DNA of 64,000 bases, taken from Gammaproteobacteria bacterium. Its GTDB lineage: Bacteria > Pseudomonadota > Gammaproteobacteria > GRL18. The position numbers and the translations under genes are program-made. Under the pieces are notes generated by a model. It saw only the letters and a list, made by a program, of their open reading frames with translations, was not told the DNA's origin and did no database searches. Below are positions 36,317-45,021 of this stretch, one piece after another. Numbering within the stretch: position 1 is the stretch's first letter; the number at the start of each line of letters is the position of its first letter. The stretch lies in assembly GCA_016744995.1 (NCBI GenBank), contig JADGDG010000019.1:1-64000 (forward strand), read 5' to 3'.

Positions 36317-36468
36317 GACTTATCCTTTTAATAGTGACAACATAAATACAACTTATCTTTTATATAAATACAAATACAAGCTAGCATTATAAGATAATTC
36401 TTAGATATTACATATGTACCATGGTATACGTCATGTAACTTCTGGTGAACACCCCTAAAAATCAAATT

Positions 36469-36490
36469 TAGTGGAGTATTTACACCACTA
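36469..36490 (-). terminator. Candidate terminator after the Fic gene
   Basis: Arms TAGTGG (36469-36474) and CCACTA (36485-36490) around a 10-base loop. Read on the minus strand, the stem is followed by an AT-rich stretch with TTTGATTTTT, as expected for an intrinsic terminator just downstream of the fic stop at 36513. Confidence 0.5.
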
Positions 36491-36512
36491 TTCAACATTG
36501 ATTTTTTGTTAG

Positions 36513-37706
36513 CTATTTATTGTTTGTCTCATGCTCAGAATGCACAAAACAATAAACCACATTTCGGCCTGCCCCTTTGGCTTGCATGACATTTTTTTCA
36601 ACCAGATCCCGCAAGTCTCGGGTGGCTGTTATATCAGAAGTGCGCGCCAGTTTTTTATATTTCTTGCGACTGATGCCATCACTAAAATCTCCCTCTTCTA
36701 ACATTCTCTGAAGGAGTTTTTGCTGTCTTGGATTAAACACTGTATGGCGATGCTGATCCCAGAACTGGGTTGAGCTATTAATTCTATTAAGTAATATCAT
36801 TGCTGTTTGTGCTGAAGAATCAACTTGTTGCAAAAACAAGATGATCCAGCGAGTAATATCCAGATTGCCTCTTTGAGTTGCTTCCAGTATTTCATAATAC
36901 TCATTTCGGTTGGCTTCTATTTGAGATGAGATAGAATACAACCGCAATGGTAGAGCCTCCGTTTGAGCCAGGCAATATTCAGCAATGATCCGTGAGAAAC
37001 GGCCATTACCATCATCAAGGGGGTGAATGGTAACAAACCACAACTTTGCAATAGCAGCCCTGACATAACCTGATTCAGCTGGTTTATCTTCTTGTCTCTG
37101 ATTAAGCCAGGTAAAGAATGCGGTCATTTGCTTTTTAACACACTCTTTTACCACCGCTTTTTCACAAGGGGCAATGAAGTGGGTAGTTTGTTTTCCAAAG
37201 CGACCTGATACCACTGACATGCTTTCATTTCTATAATCACCAATGATCATGTCATATAAAACAGGATGATCAATAAACATCATGCTATGCCATTTTAAAA
37301 GCTGTTTTTCAGTTAGCGGAGTTTCTATGCTTCTTATGGATTCAAGTAAGATATCAAGATAAGCTTCATCAGATTTCGATGCTCGTTTTTGCTGATTATT
37401 TTTACCCCCCCCTTTTTTCTTCCCCAGCCCCAGTTTATTGGCAATACTGGAACGAACTGATTCACGATTTAAAATCTCACCTTCAATTTTAGCACTGGCA
37501 AGAGCCTCATCCAGCAATACTTCTGATTCAAGTTGTAGTTGTTTATCCTGAGATAGATTTTTTGCCAAGGTACACAAAGGCGAAACTCTACGCACAGTTT
37601 GTTCCAAAACCGGTAAAACGGCCTGAGCATCGTATTGAAAATCTGGCCAGTTGCTATCTTGCCATATCCATTGAATGTTTAGTTGTGAAGCCAAAATTTT
37701 CACCAA
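36513..37706 (-). CDS. Fic-domain protein with DUF4172-like N-terminus
   Basis: 397 residues. The N-terminal I-Q-W-I-W-Q-D-S-N-W-P-D-F matches the DUF4172 domain found before Fic. The inhibitory helix motif is S-A-K-I-E-G-E (about residues 71-77), in the class II position. The Fic core has H-P-L-D-D-G-N-G-R-F-S-R (H-P-F-x-x-G-N-G-R consensus), so AMPylation of a target with ATP is possible. A C-terminal winged-helix-like region follows. A basic linker (K-K-K-G-G-G-K-N-N-Q-Q-K-R) lies at about residues 95-110. No partner gene is adjacent. Confidence 0.9.
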   Translation of the reverse strand: MVKILASQLNIQWIWQDSNWPDFQYDAQAVLPVLEQTVRRVSPLCTLAKNLSQDKQLQLESEVLLDEALASAKIEGEILNRESVRSSIANKLGLGKKKGGGKNNQQKRASKSDEAYLDILLESIRSIETPLTEKQLLKWHSMMFIDHPVLYDMIIGDYRNESMSVVSGRFGKQTTHFIAPCEKAVVKECVKKQMTAFFTWLNQRQEDKPAESGYVRAAIAKLWFVTIHPLDDGNGRFSRIIAEYCLAQTEALPLRLYSISSQIEANRNEYYEILEATQRGNLDITRWIILFLQQVDSSAQTAMILLNRINSSTQFWDQHRHTVFNPRQQKLLQRMLEEGDFSDGISRKKYKKLARTSDITATRDLRDLVEKNVMQAKGAGRNVVYCFVHSEHETNNK

Positions 37707-38108
37707 TCAGATATTATTGCGGATAATGAAATGAATACACAAGTTAATCGTATCATAAAATGAAACGATTAGAAAAAATAATTGCATCAAAAGGTATCTC
37801 ATTAATAAAATAACAAAAGCAAATGCACTGGATTTGACAAAATCATACAAAAAAGAGCACATAAGTGTATTGAAAATATCTTCTGACTTTATTCGATATT
37901 TTCTGGAGTCCAGAAAAAGAATGGTGCCAGGGCCGGAATCGAACTGGCACGATCTTACGAACGAGGGATTTTAAATCCTTTGGAAAATAAATGTAGAGCT
38001 TGCCAGGACTCGATCTACAATTTACAAAACAGGTGCTTAAATACCCAGCATAAAATTGACTCATCTATATACAACATCTAAAAAAGGAACATTAATTTTT
38101 TAAGGATG
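37707..38108. other. Intergenic region with tRNA-Leu fragment and long repeat copy
   Basis: About 400 bases. The right half is made of the tRNA-Leu 3' fragment (37922-37977) and the start of the long direct repeat that continues into the ligase gene. The left 200 bases upstream of the Fic gene show nothing recognisable. Confidence 0.5.
37922..37977 (-). repeat. tRNA-Leu(UAA) 3'-half fragment, copy A (att-like site)
   Basis: On the minus strand this reads like the 3' half of a tRNA-Leu(UAA) gene from the anticodon loop (TTTAAAATCC) through the variable arm and the T-arm GTTCGATTCC to GGCACCA. The 5' half is missing, and one base is lost in the acceptor end. Fragments like this are left when an element integrates into the 3' end of a tRNA gene. 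Three more copies follow at 52.30, 54.23 and 61.42 kb in the same orientation. Confidence 0.75.
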
Positions 38109-38180
38109 TCACTTCACTGGTTTTTCCCATAGATTGAACAGTTCTGCTGAGCTTTGCTCCATATCAGAAACATCTCTAGT
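37922..38180 (-). repeat. Long imperfect direct repeat, copy 1 (pairs with 54234-54494)
   Basis: About 260 bases match 54234-54494 with scattered substitutions: the tRNA-Leu fragment, a block with ACAAAACAGGTG and CCCAGCATAAAATT, then GGAACATTAATTTT and the coding end shared by the ligase here and by VapC there (S-D-M-E-Q-S-S-A-E-L-F-N). Similarity stops abruptly after CTAGT at 38180. It marks a recombination junction inside the ligase gene. Confidence 0.85.
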
Positions 38181-39047
38181 TCTAAGATAAACGGGAAAAC
38201 GAGGATTTCCTTTTGATGTATAGCCATTATATTGATAAGTAATAATACTACCTACCGCTGGAGGGTTTTCTCTTTCTTTATTTGAAAGGCCACTGCCAAT
38301 ACGGATAATACGATTGTTATCCGTCTGGCAGTAAAGTGCACCAGTTAAACCTGAAATTTTTCCTTTTCCTTCCTTATAACCGGTTACTTTGCATTCTGCA
38401 TCCTGAAAACGTTTAACTTTGAGTGCTGAAGCACTCCGTCCGGTATGATAGTGCATTTCAGGATTTCTAATCACCACGCCTTCACCGCCAAGCTGTTCTA
38501 TTTCCTGTAAAAAAGATTGCAAATGTTTTTCACCCTTGCAAATCTGTTGAGGGATAACTTCAATAAATGAACTGGGATGTTTTTTCAAAAATTGATTTAT
38601 TTTATCCAGCCTCTGAGGAAAATCACCTTGCGCATTGGGTACTTCAAAAATCTGATAGCGGATCGCTTTCCAGCCTTCATGCACACTCTGTTTATTCACA
38701 ATAGAAACAATATGTTCAAAATCACTTCTTTTTGTCCAGAGCTCTCCATCTAACTCAAAAGCTGGAAGATCTTCTATAAACCAGTCTGGTACTGCAAATC
38801 TTTTTCCACTTCGTGAATACAATGCATGACCATCCCAATAAGCTCTGACACCATCAAGCTTCTCACTCATAAACCAGTTTTTAACATCAACATTAATCTG
38901 CTTTTGATACGATTTGAGTAAAATTAACGAGGGTGCAACTCGATTTTCCTGAGCAGACACACAGGATAGAAAAAATAATAAGAAAGCAAATAGAATTGTT
39001 TTGGCTAATCTCGCAGTCCAACTGCTGATTTTAAGTGGTAGGTTCAT
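38109..39047 (-). CDS. Exported ATP-dependent DNA ligase (LigE/Lig E type) with replaced C-terminus
   Basis: 312 residues. Signal peptide at about 14-32 (L-F-F-L-S-C-V-S-A-Q). Nucleotidyltransferase motifs: I S-E-K-L-D-G-V-R-A with K63, F-E-L-D-G-E-L-W (III), E-G-V-V-I-R-N-P (IV), L-K-V-K-R-F (V), then an OB domain through N-P-R-F-P. LigE proteins are minimal periplasmic ligases, linked to extracellular DNA or uptake. The last 20 or so residues (R-T-R-D-V-S-D-M-E-Q-S-S-A-E-L-F-N-L-W-E) do not belong to ligases; they equal the tail of the VapC toxin at 54.4 kb and came in by recombination. Activity may survive, since the catalytic part is whole. Confidence 0.9.
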   Translation of the reverse strand: MNLPLKISSWTARLAKTILFAFLLFFLSCVSAQENRVAPSLILLKSYQKQINVDVKNWFMSEKLDGVRAYWDGHALYSRSGKRFAVPDWFIEDLPAFELDGELWTKRSDFEHIVSIVNKQSVHEGWKAIRYQIFEVPNAQGDFPQRLDKINQFLKKHPSSFIEVIPQQICKGEKHLQSFLQEIEQLGGEGVVIRNPEMHYHTGRSASALKVKRFQDAECKVTGYKEGKGKISGLTGALYCQTDNNRIIRIGSGLSNKERENPPAVGSIITYQYNGYTSKGNPRFPVYLRTRDVSDMEQSSAELFNLWEKPVK

Positions 39048-39432
39048 ATCGTAAAATCCATTTTACAAAAAACCTCATTATAACCCATTCACCAATACAT
39101 GCTATAACACGCATAAATGAATTAACCTAAAATAATCAATTAACCCTGTCAGAAACCAAAATTCAGCATAAATCCCCCATAAATTCTTACACTTTATGTT
39201 CTTATGAAGGAGCAGGTAGTCCAATAATAGTTATCAGTGCCTGGATTAAAGTTCTTAAAATTAATTGCTCCTCTGCCATTTTATCACTCGGTAGAGCATT
39301 GATTTATCATCTTCATGGTATCAGGAAAATGATGAATTATTCCAATTACCCCTCCTCGGCTTTCCATAGACTCAATGGAATCAGGATGTTACACTGGTGA
39401 GGCAAAACTAATTATGCTTTGAATGTGGTTCG
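39048..39432. other. Intergenic region without recognised genes
   Basis: About 385 bases between the ligase and the small Cys-rich protein gene. No ORF, repeat or RNA could be supported. A short CTCGGTAGAGC resembles a tRNA D-arm but nothing else of a tRNA surrounds it. Confidence 0.4.
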
Positions 39433-39834
39433 ATGGATAAGGAACATATTACATCTGAAACTGAGCATTCGGTTAAATCATCCAGTATCACTCTCTCAAA
39501 AGAGGAACAAGAACTTATATTTTGTCATCGTCTGATGAATAAAAATAACAGGGGATCCATACTAAACATTATGGTTTCTTCAAGCGGTTTTAATAAACTC
39601 ATCCAAAATAAACGGAAAGATAAAATGATGAAAGAGATCCCAACTTATCGAGTACAGTTTTTTAAATGCTGTGAAACCTGCGAGCATTCGCACATTGCCC
39701 GTGATATCACAGGTAACTGTCTTCACCCAGAACACAAAACTTATGACTACATTGAACAACTTGGTACCTGTGTGGATTATGAGGTTAGGTATGATCTTAA
39801 TAATTCCGATAAAAACGCAAAGATTATAGAATAA
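39433..39834 (+). CDS. Uncharacterised protein with C-terminal cysteine cluster
   Basis: 133 residues, family not recognised. The N-terminal half is polar and may be poorly ordered. The C-terminal half carries F-K-C-C-E-T-C-E-H-S, then G-N-C-L-H-P-E-H, then G-T-C-V-D-Y-E. These five Cys and two or three His could bind zinc or an iron-sulfur cluster. No ribosome binding site is obvious before ATG 39433; an internal start at the M-M-K-E-I-P before the Cys part is possible. The gene stands alone in its orientation before pgi. Confidence 0.55.
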   Translation: MDKEHITSETEHSVKSSSITLSKEEQELIFCHRLMNKNNRGSILNIMVSSSGFNKLIQNKRKDKMMKEIPTYRVQFFKCCETCEHSHIARDITGNCLHPEHKTYDYIEQLGTCVDYEVRYDLNNSDKNAKIIE

Positions 39835-40001
39835 TCTGAGAACGGCAACTAAATAATAAAAAGCATGGCCTTTCCCGATTTACTTGTATTAATAACGAGG
39901 CAATATTTTTTATCTGTCTAATTATTACAATGACTTATAATTTTATCAGGTATTATTAATTAAGACTAAAAAAGTATCTATTTGAGAGTATATAAAACCC
40001 T

Positions 40002-41645
40002 ATGAGAAAACTAAAATCCTGGCAGAAATTAGAAGAGCATTTTTCATCTATCAAGAATGAAGAAATGCGGGATATGTTTGCAAATGATCCTGAACGCTTT
40101 AACAAATATTCATTAATGTTAGATGATATTTTATATGACTATTCAAAAAACCGAATTAACGATCAAACCCTTAAACTTTTATTAGAACTTGCCGAAGAAG
40201 TTAATTTATCAACCTGGATAAAAAAATTATTTAAGGGTGACCCCATTAACCACACAGAAAATCGAGCTGTGTTACATATGGCGCTAAGGACTCAATCAAG
40301 TAAACCAGTTAAACTTGATGGGATTAATATTTTACCTGATATTCATTATGAGCGGGAAAGAGTCAAACAATTAGCCGAAAAGATTAGAACTCGCCAATGG
40401 CGTGGTGCCACCAATCAGTCCATTACCGATGTAGTCAATATTGGCATTGGTGGCTCTCACCTTGGACCACAAATGGTCTATGAAGCACTAAAACCTTATA
40501 CCTTGCATGATATTAATATTCATTATGTCTCTAATGTGGATGAAAACCACATCAATGACACACTGGTTTACCTAAATCCTGAAACAACTCTGTTTATTAT
40601 TTCATCAAAAACCTTTACCACTCAAGATACCATGGTCAATGCACGGACAGCCAAAAAATGGTATTTAAATAAAATGGGCAGTGAAGAATTTATTCACCGC
40701 CATTTTTGTGCAGTAACCTCCAATGTGACATTAGCTAAACAATTTGGTATTAATGAGGGTAATATTTTTAAAATGTGGGATTGGGTTGGTGGACGCTATT
40801 CCATCTGGTCTTCCATTAGTTTATCCATTGTTATTGCTATTGGTTCAGATAATTTTGATCAACTTTTAGTCGGTGCTGATGAGGTCGACCAACATTTTCA
40901 AGACAGACCCTTAAAACAAAATATCCCTGTTATCATGGCTTTATTAGGTATTTGGTATAATAACTTCTTTGCCAGTGAAACGATTGCCATACTACCCTAT
41001 GATCAACATTTGCACCGTTTCCCTGCTTATTTACAACAAGCTGATATGGAAAGTAATGGGAAATCTGTTGATCGTGATGGCAAGCGAGTAGATTATAGTA
41101 CTGGCCCCATATTATTTGGTGAGATTGGGATTTCTGCTCAACATGCTTTTTTCCAATTATTACATCAGGGGACCAAGTTAGTACCATGTGACATTTTAGC
41201 ACCCATTTATAATATGGAACGAAACCTGACTCATCACGAGGCCTTGATGTCTAATGTCTTTGCACAAACCGAAGCCATGATGAAAGGCCGAAGTGAAAAA
41301 GAAGTCACTAAAGAATTAAAAGCACAAGGCTTAAATGCAGCGCAAATTAAGGCACTATTGCCCTATAAAATATTTCCAGGCAACAGACCAACCAGTACCT
41401 TTATTTTTGATACCTTAGACCCAAAAACATTAGGCTCATTAATTGCGCTATACGAACATAAGATCTTTGTTCAAGGGATCATTTGGGAAATTAATTCATT
41501 TGATCAATGGGGTGTTGAATTAGGTAAAAAGCTTGCCAATACAATACTATCGCAATTAGACGATGATGATGAAGTCACTGACCATGATTGCTCAACCAAT
41601 GGATTAATTAATCATTATAAGAAAAAACGAAACATAACTAAATAA
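40002..41645 (+). CDS. pgi: Glucose-6-phosphate isomerase
   Basis: 547 residues, full length for the bacterial enzyme interconverting glucose-6-phosphate and fructose-6-phosphate in the cytoplasm. Signature parts: V-N-I-G-I-G-G-S-H-L-G-P, S-K-T-F-T-T-Q-D-T, G-G-R-Y-S-I-W-S-S-I, M-E-S-N-G-K-S-V and N-S-F-D-Q-W-G-V-E-L-G-K with the catalytic Lys. A housekeeping gene in an otherwise accessory region; it may be a second copy or the region may be built around it. A perfect hairpin after the stop should end transcription. Confidence 0.96.
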   Translation: MRKLKSWQKLEEHFSSIKNEEMRDMFANDPERFNKYSLMLDDILYDYSKNRINDQTLKLLLELAEEVNLSTWIKKLFKGDPINHTENRAVLHMALRTQSSKPVKLDGINILPDIHYERERVKQLAEKIRTRQWRGATNQSITDVVNIGIGGSHLGPQMVYEALKPYTLHDINIHYVSNVDENHINDTLVYLNPETTLFIISSKTFTTQDTMVNARTAKKWYLNKMGSEEFIHRHFCAVTSNVTLAKQFGINEGNIFKMWDWVGGRYSIWSSISLSIVIAIGSDNFDQLLVGADEVDQHFQDRPLKQNIPVIMALLGIWYNNFFASETIAILPYDQHLHRFPAYLQQADMESNGKSVDRDGKRVDYSTGPILFGEIGISAQHAFFQLLHQGTKLVPCDILAPIYNMERNLTHHEALMSNVFAQTEAMMKGRSEKEVTKELKAQGLNAAQIKALLPYKIFPGNRPTSTFIFDTLDPKTLGSLIALYEHKIFVQGIIWEINSFDQWGVELGKKLANTILSQLDDDDEVTDHDCSTNGLINHYKKKRNITK

Positions 41646-41682
41646 TCTCCGACCAGTAAATCTTAGCGGCAGCTTTCTCAAA

Positions 41683-41706
41683 GTAGTCATTTTCAAAAAT
41701 GACTAC
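41683..41706. terminator. Bidirectional terminator between pgi and hipA
   Basis: GTAGTCATTTT and AAAATGACTAC form a perfect 11-bp stem with a 2-base centre, between two convergent genes. The stem itself carries T-runs on both strands, so it can serve in both directions. Confidence 0.75.
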
Positions 41707-41762
41707 ATAGGGCCGGAATTGTAATCTCTCTGATAATACTCTTTGTTATTAGTATTTCAGCA

Positions 41763-43022
41763 TTAAACTTGTAAAACTTTAGATACACTACTGATATCCT
41801 CATCTGATATATCATACTGCTGAGCCCACTTTTGCCATTGCTCAACAGAATTTATTACCTCATCTGCAATTCGTTTAACAACTGTTTTTGGCAAGCCAAA
41901 GATTTTACCTTTTGATGCAATTTCACTTGGTTTTGGTGCTGCGGGGCTGTATTGGTAACCTGCAACAGGATAAGCACCTGTTATCAATGAAGGAACGATA
42001 TCATAAGCAGGAGCCATACAATACCCTTCATCATCATAAATTAAGCTGAAGTTTCTTTCATGATCATCCGTATTGTTAATGGCACGATTGAATAACATCA
42101 TTCTTAATAATTGAGTTAAATCGGTTTCAACATTTGTGGAATGCATTCTGACAATATCCACAATATCATCGTAGCGAAACACACCACCCCGATCTCGTTG
42201 TGTTTCTTGATTTTTCAGTAGTGAGTTAATTGTTATAAGGTGTCGTCTGGTATAGTCATTATTATTCTTTACTACATCAAAACGTTCAAGCAATAAAACA
42301 TCCCGGTCATTGATTCCCGATCGAACCTTACCCTGATAAACATGAAGCCCCGCCTCTCTTGCCATATGTAAACAGGCCAGCTCTATTTTTGCATTATTAT
42401 AGGGGTCAAGACTGCGTCGATTAAATTTAGCAAGATAAGGTGTGCCCTTTTCAAAAAGCAAAGCTTTAGGTCGAGCCCCTCCTATCCCCGTTCCTGCATT
42501 GGCCAAATATAATAAACTGACTTCATCAATATGCTCGGATATGGATTCAGGATCATCCACTGTCTGAGCTGCTATTTCTGCTCGTTTAATGAACTGTATA
42601 TCACATCCCATACCATAATCTGGCTCTTCACCGGGTTTTGTCCATTGCAGAGCACCTATTCGACTATTACTCAACTGAGATAACATATCAATGGCACTGT
42701 GCCGATCCAATTTACGTTGGTCTCGATAAAAGGACAGTGTAGCCAGAACTTTACGTCCCCATACATCAGGTAAATAGTCATCCAGTATACCTGGCATACC
42801 ACCTGCGCAGTGGAATTCTATTTCATCAGAGGCCAGTGGCAGTTGCACAGGATCTAAAGCAAACGCATGGGAATGTTCACGATACGCTTCTGTGTAGCGA
42901 AATCCCATATTCGTTAGCTGTCCGGATGACTCTAACAAAACAGCCTCAGCAGCCTTAATTAACCCTGTTTGCCGGGTATTTAGATAGAGATCATAACGTT
43001 GTTTGCCTGATTTAGTCATCAA
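41763..43022 (-). CDS. hipA: HipA-family serine/threonine kinase toxin
   Basis: 419 residues. N-terminal HipA domain followed by the kinase: G-T-G-I-G-G-A-R-P-K-A (Gly-rich loop), A-K-F-N (Lys), catalytic N-N-T-D-D-H-E-R-N-F and the metal site A-Y-D-I-V-P-S. E. coli HipA phosphorylates GltX and causes dormancy; the target here is not known. It overlaps the HTH antitoxin gene by 11 bases, in the usual hipBA order. Confidence 0.92.
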   Translation of the reverse strand: MMTKSGKQRYDLYLNTRQTGLIKAAEAVLLESSGQLTNMGFRYTEAYREHSHAFALDPVQLPLASDEIEFHCAGGMPGILDDYLPDVWGRKVLATLSFYRDQRKLDRHSAIDMLSQLSNSRIGALQWTKPGEEPDYGMGCDIQFIKRAEIAAQTVDDPESISEHIDEVSLLYLANAGTGIGGARPKALLFEKGTPYLAKFNRRSLDPYNNAKIELACLHMAREAGLHVYQGKVRSGINDRDVLLLERFDVVKNNNDYTRRHLITINSLLKNQETQRDRGGVFRYDDIVDIVRMHSTNVETDLTQLLRMMLFNRAINNTDDHERNFSLIYDDEGYCMAPAYDIVPSLITGAYPVAGYQYSPAAPKPSEIASKGKIFGLPKTVVKRIADEVINSVEQWQKWAQQYDISDEDISSVSKVLQV

Positions 43023-43251
43023 ATAAACTTTCCTTTAACAGGAATAATTGAGTGAAATCATTTTCAACTCTCAATAATCTGGCCGCCTGAAAATAATATT
43101 TTAAACTGACCGACAGATCACCTTTTTCCATCTTTTGATAGGTGGCACGACTGATCCCAACACGCAAAGAAAAGGTCTTCATATTATCCTTTGGAAACTG
43201 TTTTTTGCGAGCAAGCCGAAGATTTTGTCCTAATTCAGGAAGAAAGTTCAT
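43012..43251 (-). CDS. hipB: HipB-like HTH antitoxin
   Basis: 79 residues of Cro/C1 type HTH: L-R-L-A-R-K-K…F-S-L-R-V-G-I-S-R-A-T-Y-Q-K-M-E-K-G-D. Precedes and overlaps hipA. Expected to neutralise HipA and repress the operon by binding the palindromes just upstream (43265-43322). Confidence 0.9.
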   Translation of the reverse strand: MNFLPELGQNLRLARKKQFPKDNMKTFSLRVGISRATYQKMEKGDLSVSLKYYFQAARLLRVENDFTQLFLLKESLFDD

Positions 43252-43264
43252 AAAACACCATCAA

Positions 43265-43322
43265 GTACCATTATTATAGTATATAGTACTATATTTAAAC
43301 CTTTTGTCTAGTATTATGGTAC
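43265..43322. promoter_or_regulatory. hipBA operator region with nested inverted repeats
   Basis: TATAGTA-TATAG-TACTATA at 43275-43293 is a perfect 7-bp inverted repeat. It is nested within an outer pair, GTACCAT (43265-43271) and ATGGTAC (43316-43322), the right one extended by TAGTATT. The set begins 14 bases before the hipB start, as expected for autoregulation. Confidence 0.6.
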
Positions 43323-43443
43323 ATAAGGTGATTTACAATATAACTATCAAGTAAACATGAATGTTTAAATCCTTCATTATTTTATTTATGAACACATTAA
43401 AGATTTAACATCACAGTATTTAAAGAAATATTAAGGAAGAAAT

Positions 43444-43788
43444 TTATTCCGGCAGATAAATAATTTCACCCGACTCTAATTGATAAGCGATGCCCACTCG
43501 TCTGCTATTACCGTTAGCAATATTGGCTGCTGACTCACTTGCCTGGTAGTGTATAATTGTCCCTTCTTTTTTAGTCACAATCTCCATATTCTGCTGGCCT
43601 GGATTTTTTACCAGAGTAAATTGTTCAGAAAATAATAGATCACCAATATCCAGATAACTGACCATGGCAGCCATCAGCGCCACTGAAAACACCATAGCGA
43701 TATCAAACAGGTTGGCAATACTCGATAAGGGATCATTATCTAATTGTTCCTGAAGTCCATGATTTTTTCTGCGCCTCATCCTACTCAT
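43444..43788 (-). CDS. DUF2149 membrane protein (HmuV-like)
   Basis: About 114 residues when started at the M-S-R-M-R-R-R-K that overlaps the end of the ExbB-like gene by 8 bases; the longer frame only repeats that gene in another frame. D-N-D-P-L-S-S-I-A-N-L-F-D-I-A-M-V-F-S-V-A-L is the DUF2149 signature: a single membrane helix followed by a periplasmic part, much like ExbD. DUF2149 proteins are found beside MotA/TolQ/ExbB proteins and CobN-like chelatases, including HmuV of the Bacteroidetes hmu heme operons. Confidence 0.85.
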   Translation of the reverse strand: MSRMRRRKNHGLQEQLDNDPLSSIANLFDIAMVFSVALMAAMVSYLDIGDLLFSEQFTLVKNPGQQNMEIVTKKEGTIIHYQASESAANIANGNSRRVGIAYQLESGEIIYLPE

Positions 43789-44359
43789 TGTCAAATTGCT
43801 CATGGGTAATACAATCCAGGGCAGCCAATTGGCGGCTGATGATCTGCCGTTCCAGCTGATACAGACTGAAGCCAATGGCACCAATAACCAGGCCGATAAC
43901 GGTTGTGGTAAAAGCCAGCTGCATCTGGCTGGCAAGTTGATGAATATCACCATTTGCCAGACCTTCTAGTGCAGGTCCCATCGGTATCAAGGTACCAATC
44001 AGGCCAAATATGGGACCCAATTTTGCCATCCTTGTCAAAGCTCTTAATCGATTTTCACAAAAGGATTCATATTCCGCAATTAAATGATAAGCTTTCGCCA
44101 GGCTAGAGCTTGCTACAATTCGGTTGAGATAATCTTTGAACAGGCCTTGATTAGGATAATTTACAGGGATGTTCTTATCAGGTTCAGAGTTATGGATCCA
44201 ATTTGATACATCATTAAGGTAAGTCATACTCTGACGGTAAAAAAACACATACCCAGAGGCTTTAACAAGACTTTGTAATAATAAGACTAATAATAAGGCA
44301 ATGCAGGGGATTAGCAATCCCGATGAAATAAAGCTAAGCACTTCAAGAAAAAAACTCAT
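43781..44359 (-). CDS. MotA/TolQ/ExbB proton-channel family protein (HmuU-like)
   Basis: 192 residues with three membrane helices (about 10-32, 107-130, 145-168) and the family motif R-M-A-K-L-G-P-I-F-G-L-I-G-T-L-I-P-M-G-P, ending with A-F-T-T-T-V-I-G-L-V-I-G. Together with the DUF2149 protein it should form a proton-driven motor of ExbBD type. Its position next to a TonB receptor and a CobN-like gene suggests that it powers heme or metallocycle handling at this locus. Confidence 0.88.
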   Translation of the reverse strand: MSFFLEVLSFISSGLLIPCIALLLVLLLQSLVKASGYVFFYRQSMTYLNDVSNWIHNSEPDKNIPVNYPNQGLFKDYLNRIVASSSLAKAYHLIAEYESFCENRLRALTRMAKLGPIFGLIGTLIPMGPALEGLANGDIHQLASQMQLAFTTTVIGLVIGAIGFSLYQLERQIISRQLAALDCITHEQFDNE

Positions 44360-45021
44360 TAACGACCTCTTTGTTTCTTAAACTTAAAAAAATCAAACCC
44401 ACTCTTTTTAAACCCATTGTTCACAATCAGTTCCAAGCCTCTTACCACAATCACCATAAGTACTAAGGCCAGAAGCAACCAGGCAGTATTTATGTAATGA
44501 AACTCATAAAATTGAGGAAGAGATTTGGGCCATTGACAAAAACTCAGCCAACTCAGGCACCAGAGTAATAGCATATAAAGAAGTAATAGATTACGACTCC
44601 AGAGCCATCGTCGATGTATTTGTAAATAGAAAAGCCCTAATAACAATACAGTGAATGCAAAACCAATGGTTTGCATACTGAATGTCAGTTCAAACCAACC
44701 CGATTGATATAGTTGTAATTGCAAATATACAATGGCTAAGATCCCTGAGATTCCAATATAACCTGAGCTTTTGTAGTAAAACCATAAAAAACAGGACTCC
44801 AGACAAAGCCCCAATGCAATTAATTCATGAAATGATGATAAATATTGCTGCCACTGCAGCAGACTTTGATTAAGCAGCCAGGGCTCCAAAAGCCAGACCA
44901 TTATTATTAACAATAAGGCAAGCCCACTGATCTTATTAAGCTGAAACCTGCTCCATTGAGCCAGCCACATATTGAGACTTAGCAGTGCTGAAAGAAATAG
45001 AAAAGCCTCAAACGTTATCAC
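44359..45021 (-). CDS. Integral membrane protein of the hmu-like locus (HmuT/DUF2162 position)
   Basis: 220 residues with about six or seven hydrophobic helices and few charged residues; it ends in a basic tail (F-K-K-S-G-F-D-F-F-K-F-K-K-Q-R-G-R). The sequence itself is not recognised. It overlaps the CobN-like gene by 14 bases and the ExbB-like gene by one. This is the place held by the membrane protein HmuT (or a DUF2162 protein) in related CobN/ExbB/DUF2149 operons. Function in the set is unknown. Confidence 0.7.
   Translation of the reverse strand: MITFEAFLFLSALLSLNMWLAQWSRFQLNKISGLALLLIIMVWLLEPWLLNQSLLQWQQYLSSFHELIALGLCLESCFLWFYYKSSGYIGISGILAIVYLQLQLYQSGWFELTFSMQTIGFAFTVLLLGLFYLQIHRRWLWSRNLLLLYMLLLWCLSWLSFCQWPKSLPQFYEFHYINTAWLLLALVLMVIVVRGLELIVNNGFKKSGFDFFKFKKQRGR

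Noticed and set aside
39284..39296. CTCGGTAGAGC resembling a tRNA D-arm
   Set aside because: No acceptor, anticodon or T-arm could be found around it on either strand.
43789..43953. Longer N-terminus for the DUF2149 gene
   Set aside because: These codons only re-read the ExbB-like gene in another frame; the family sequence starts at M-S-R-M-R-R-R-K.
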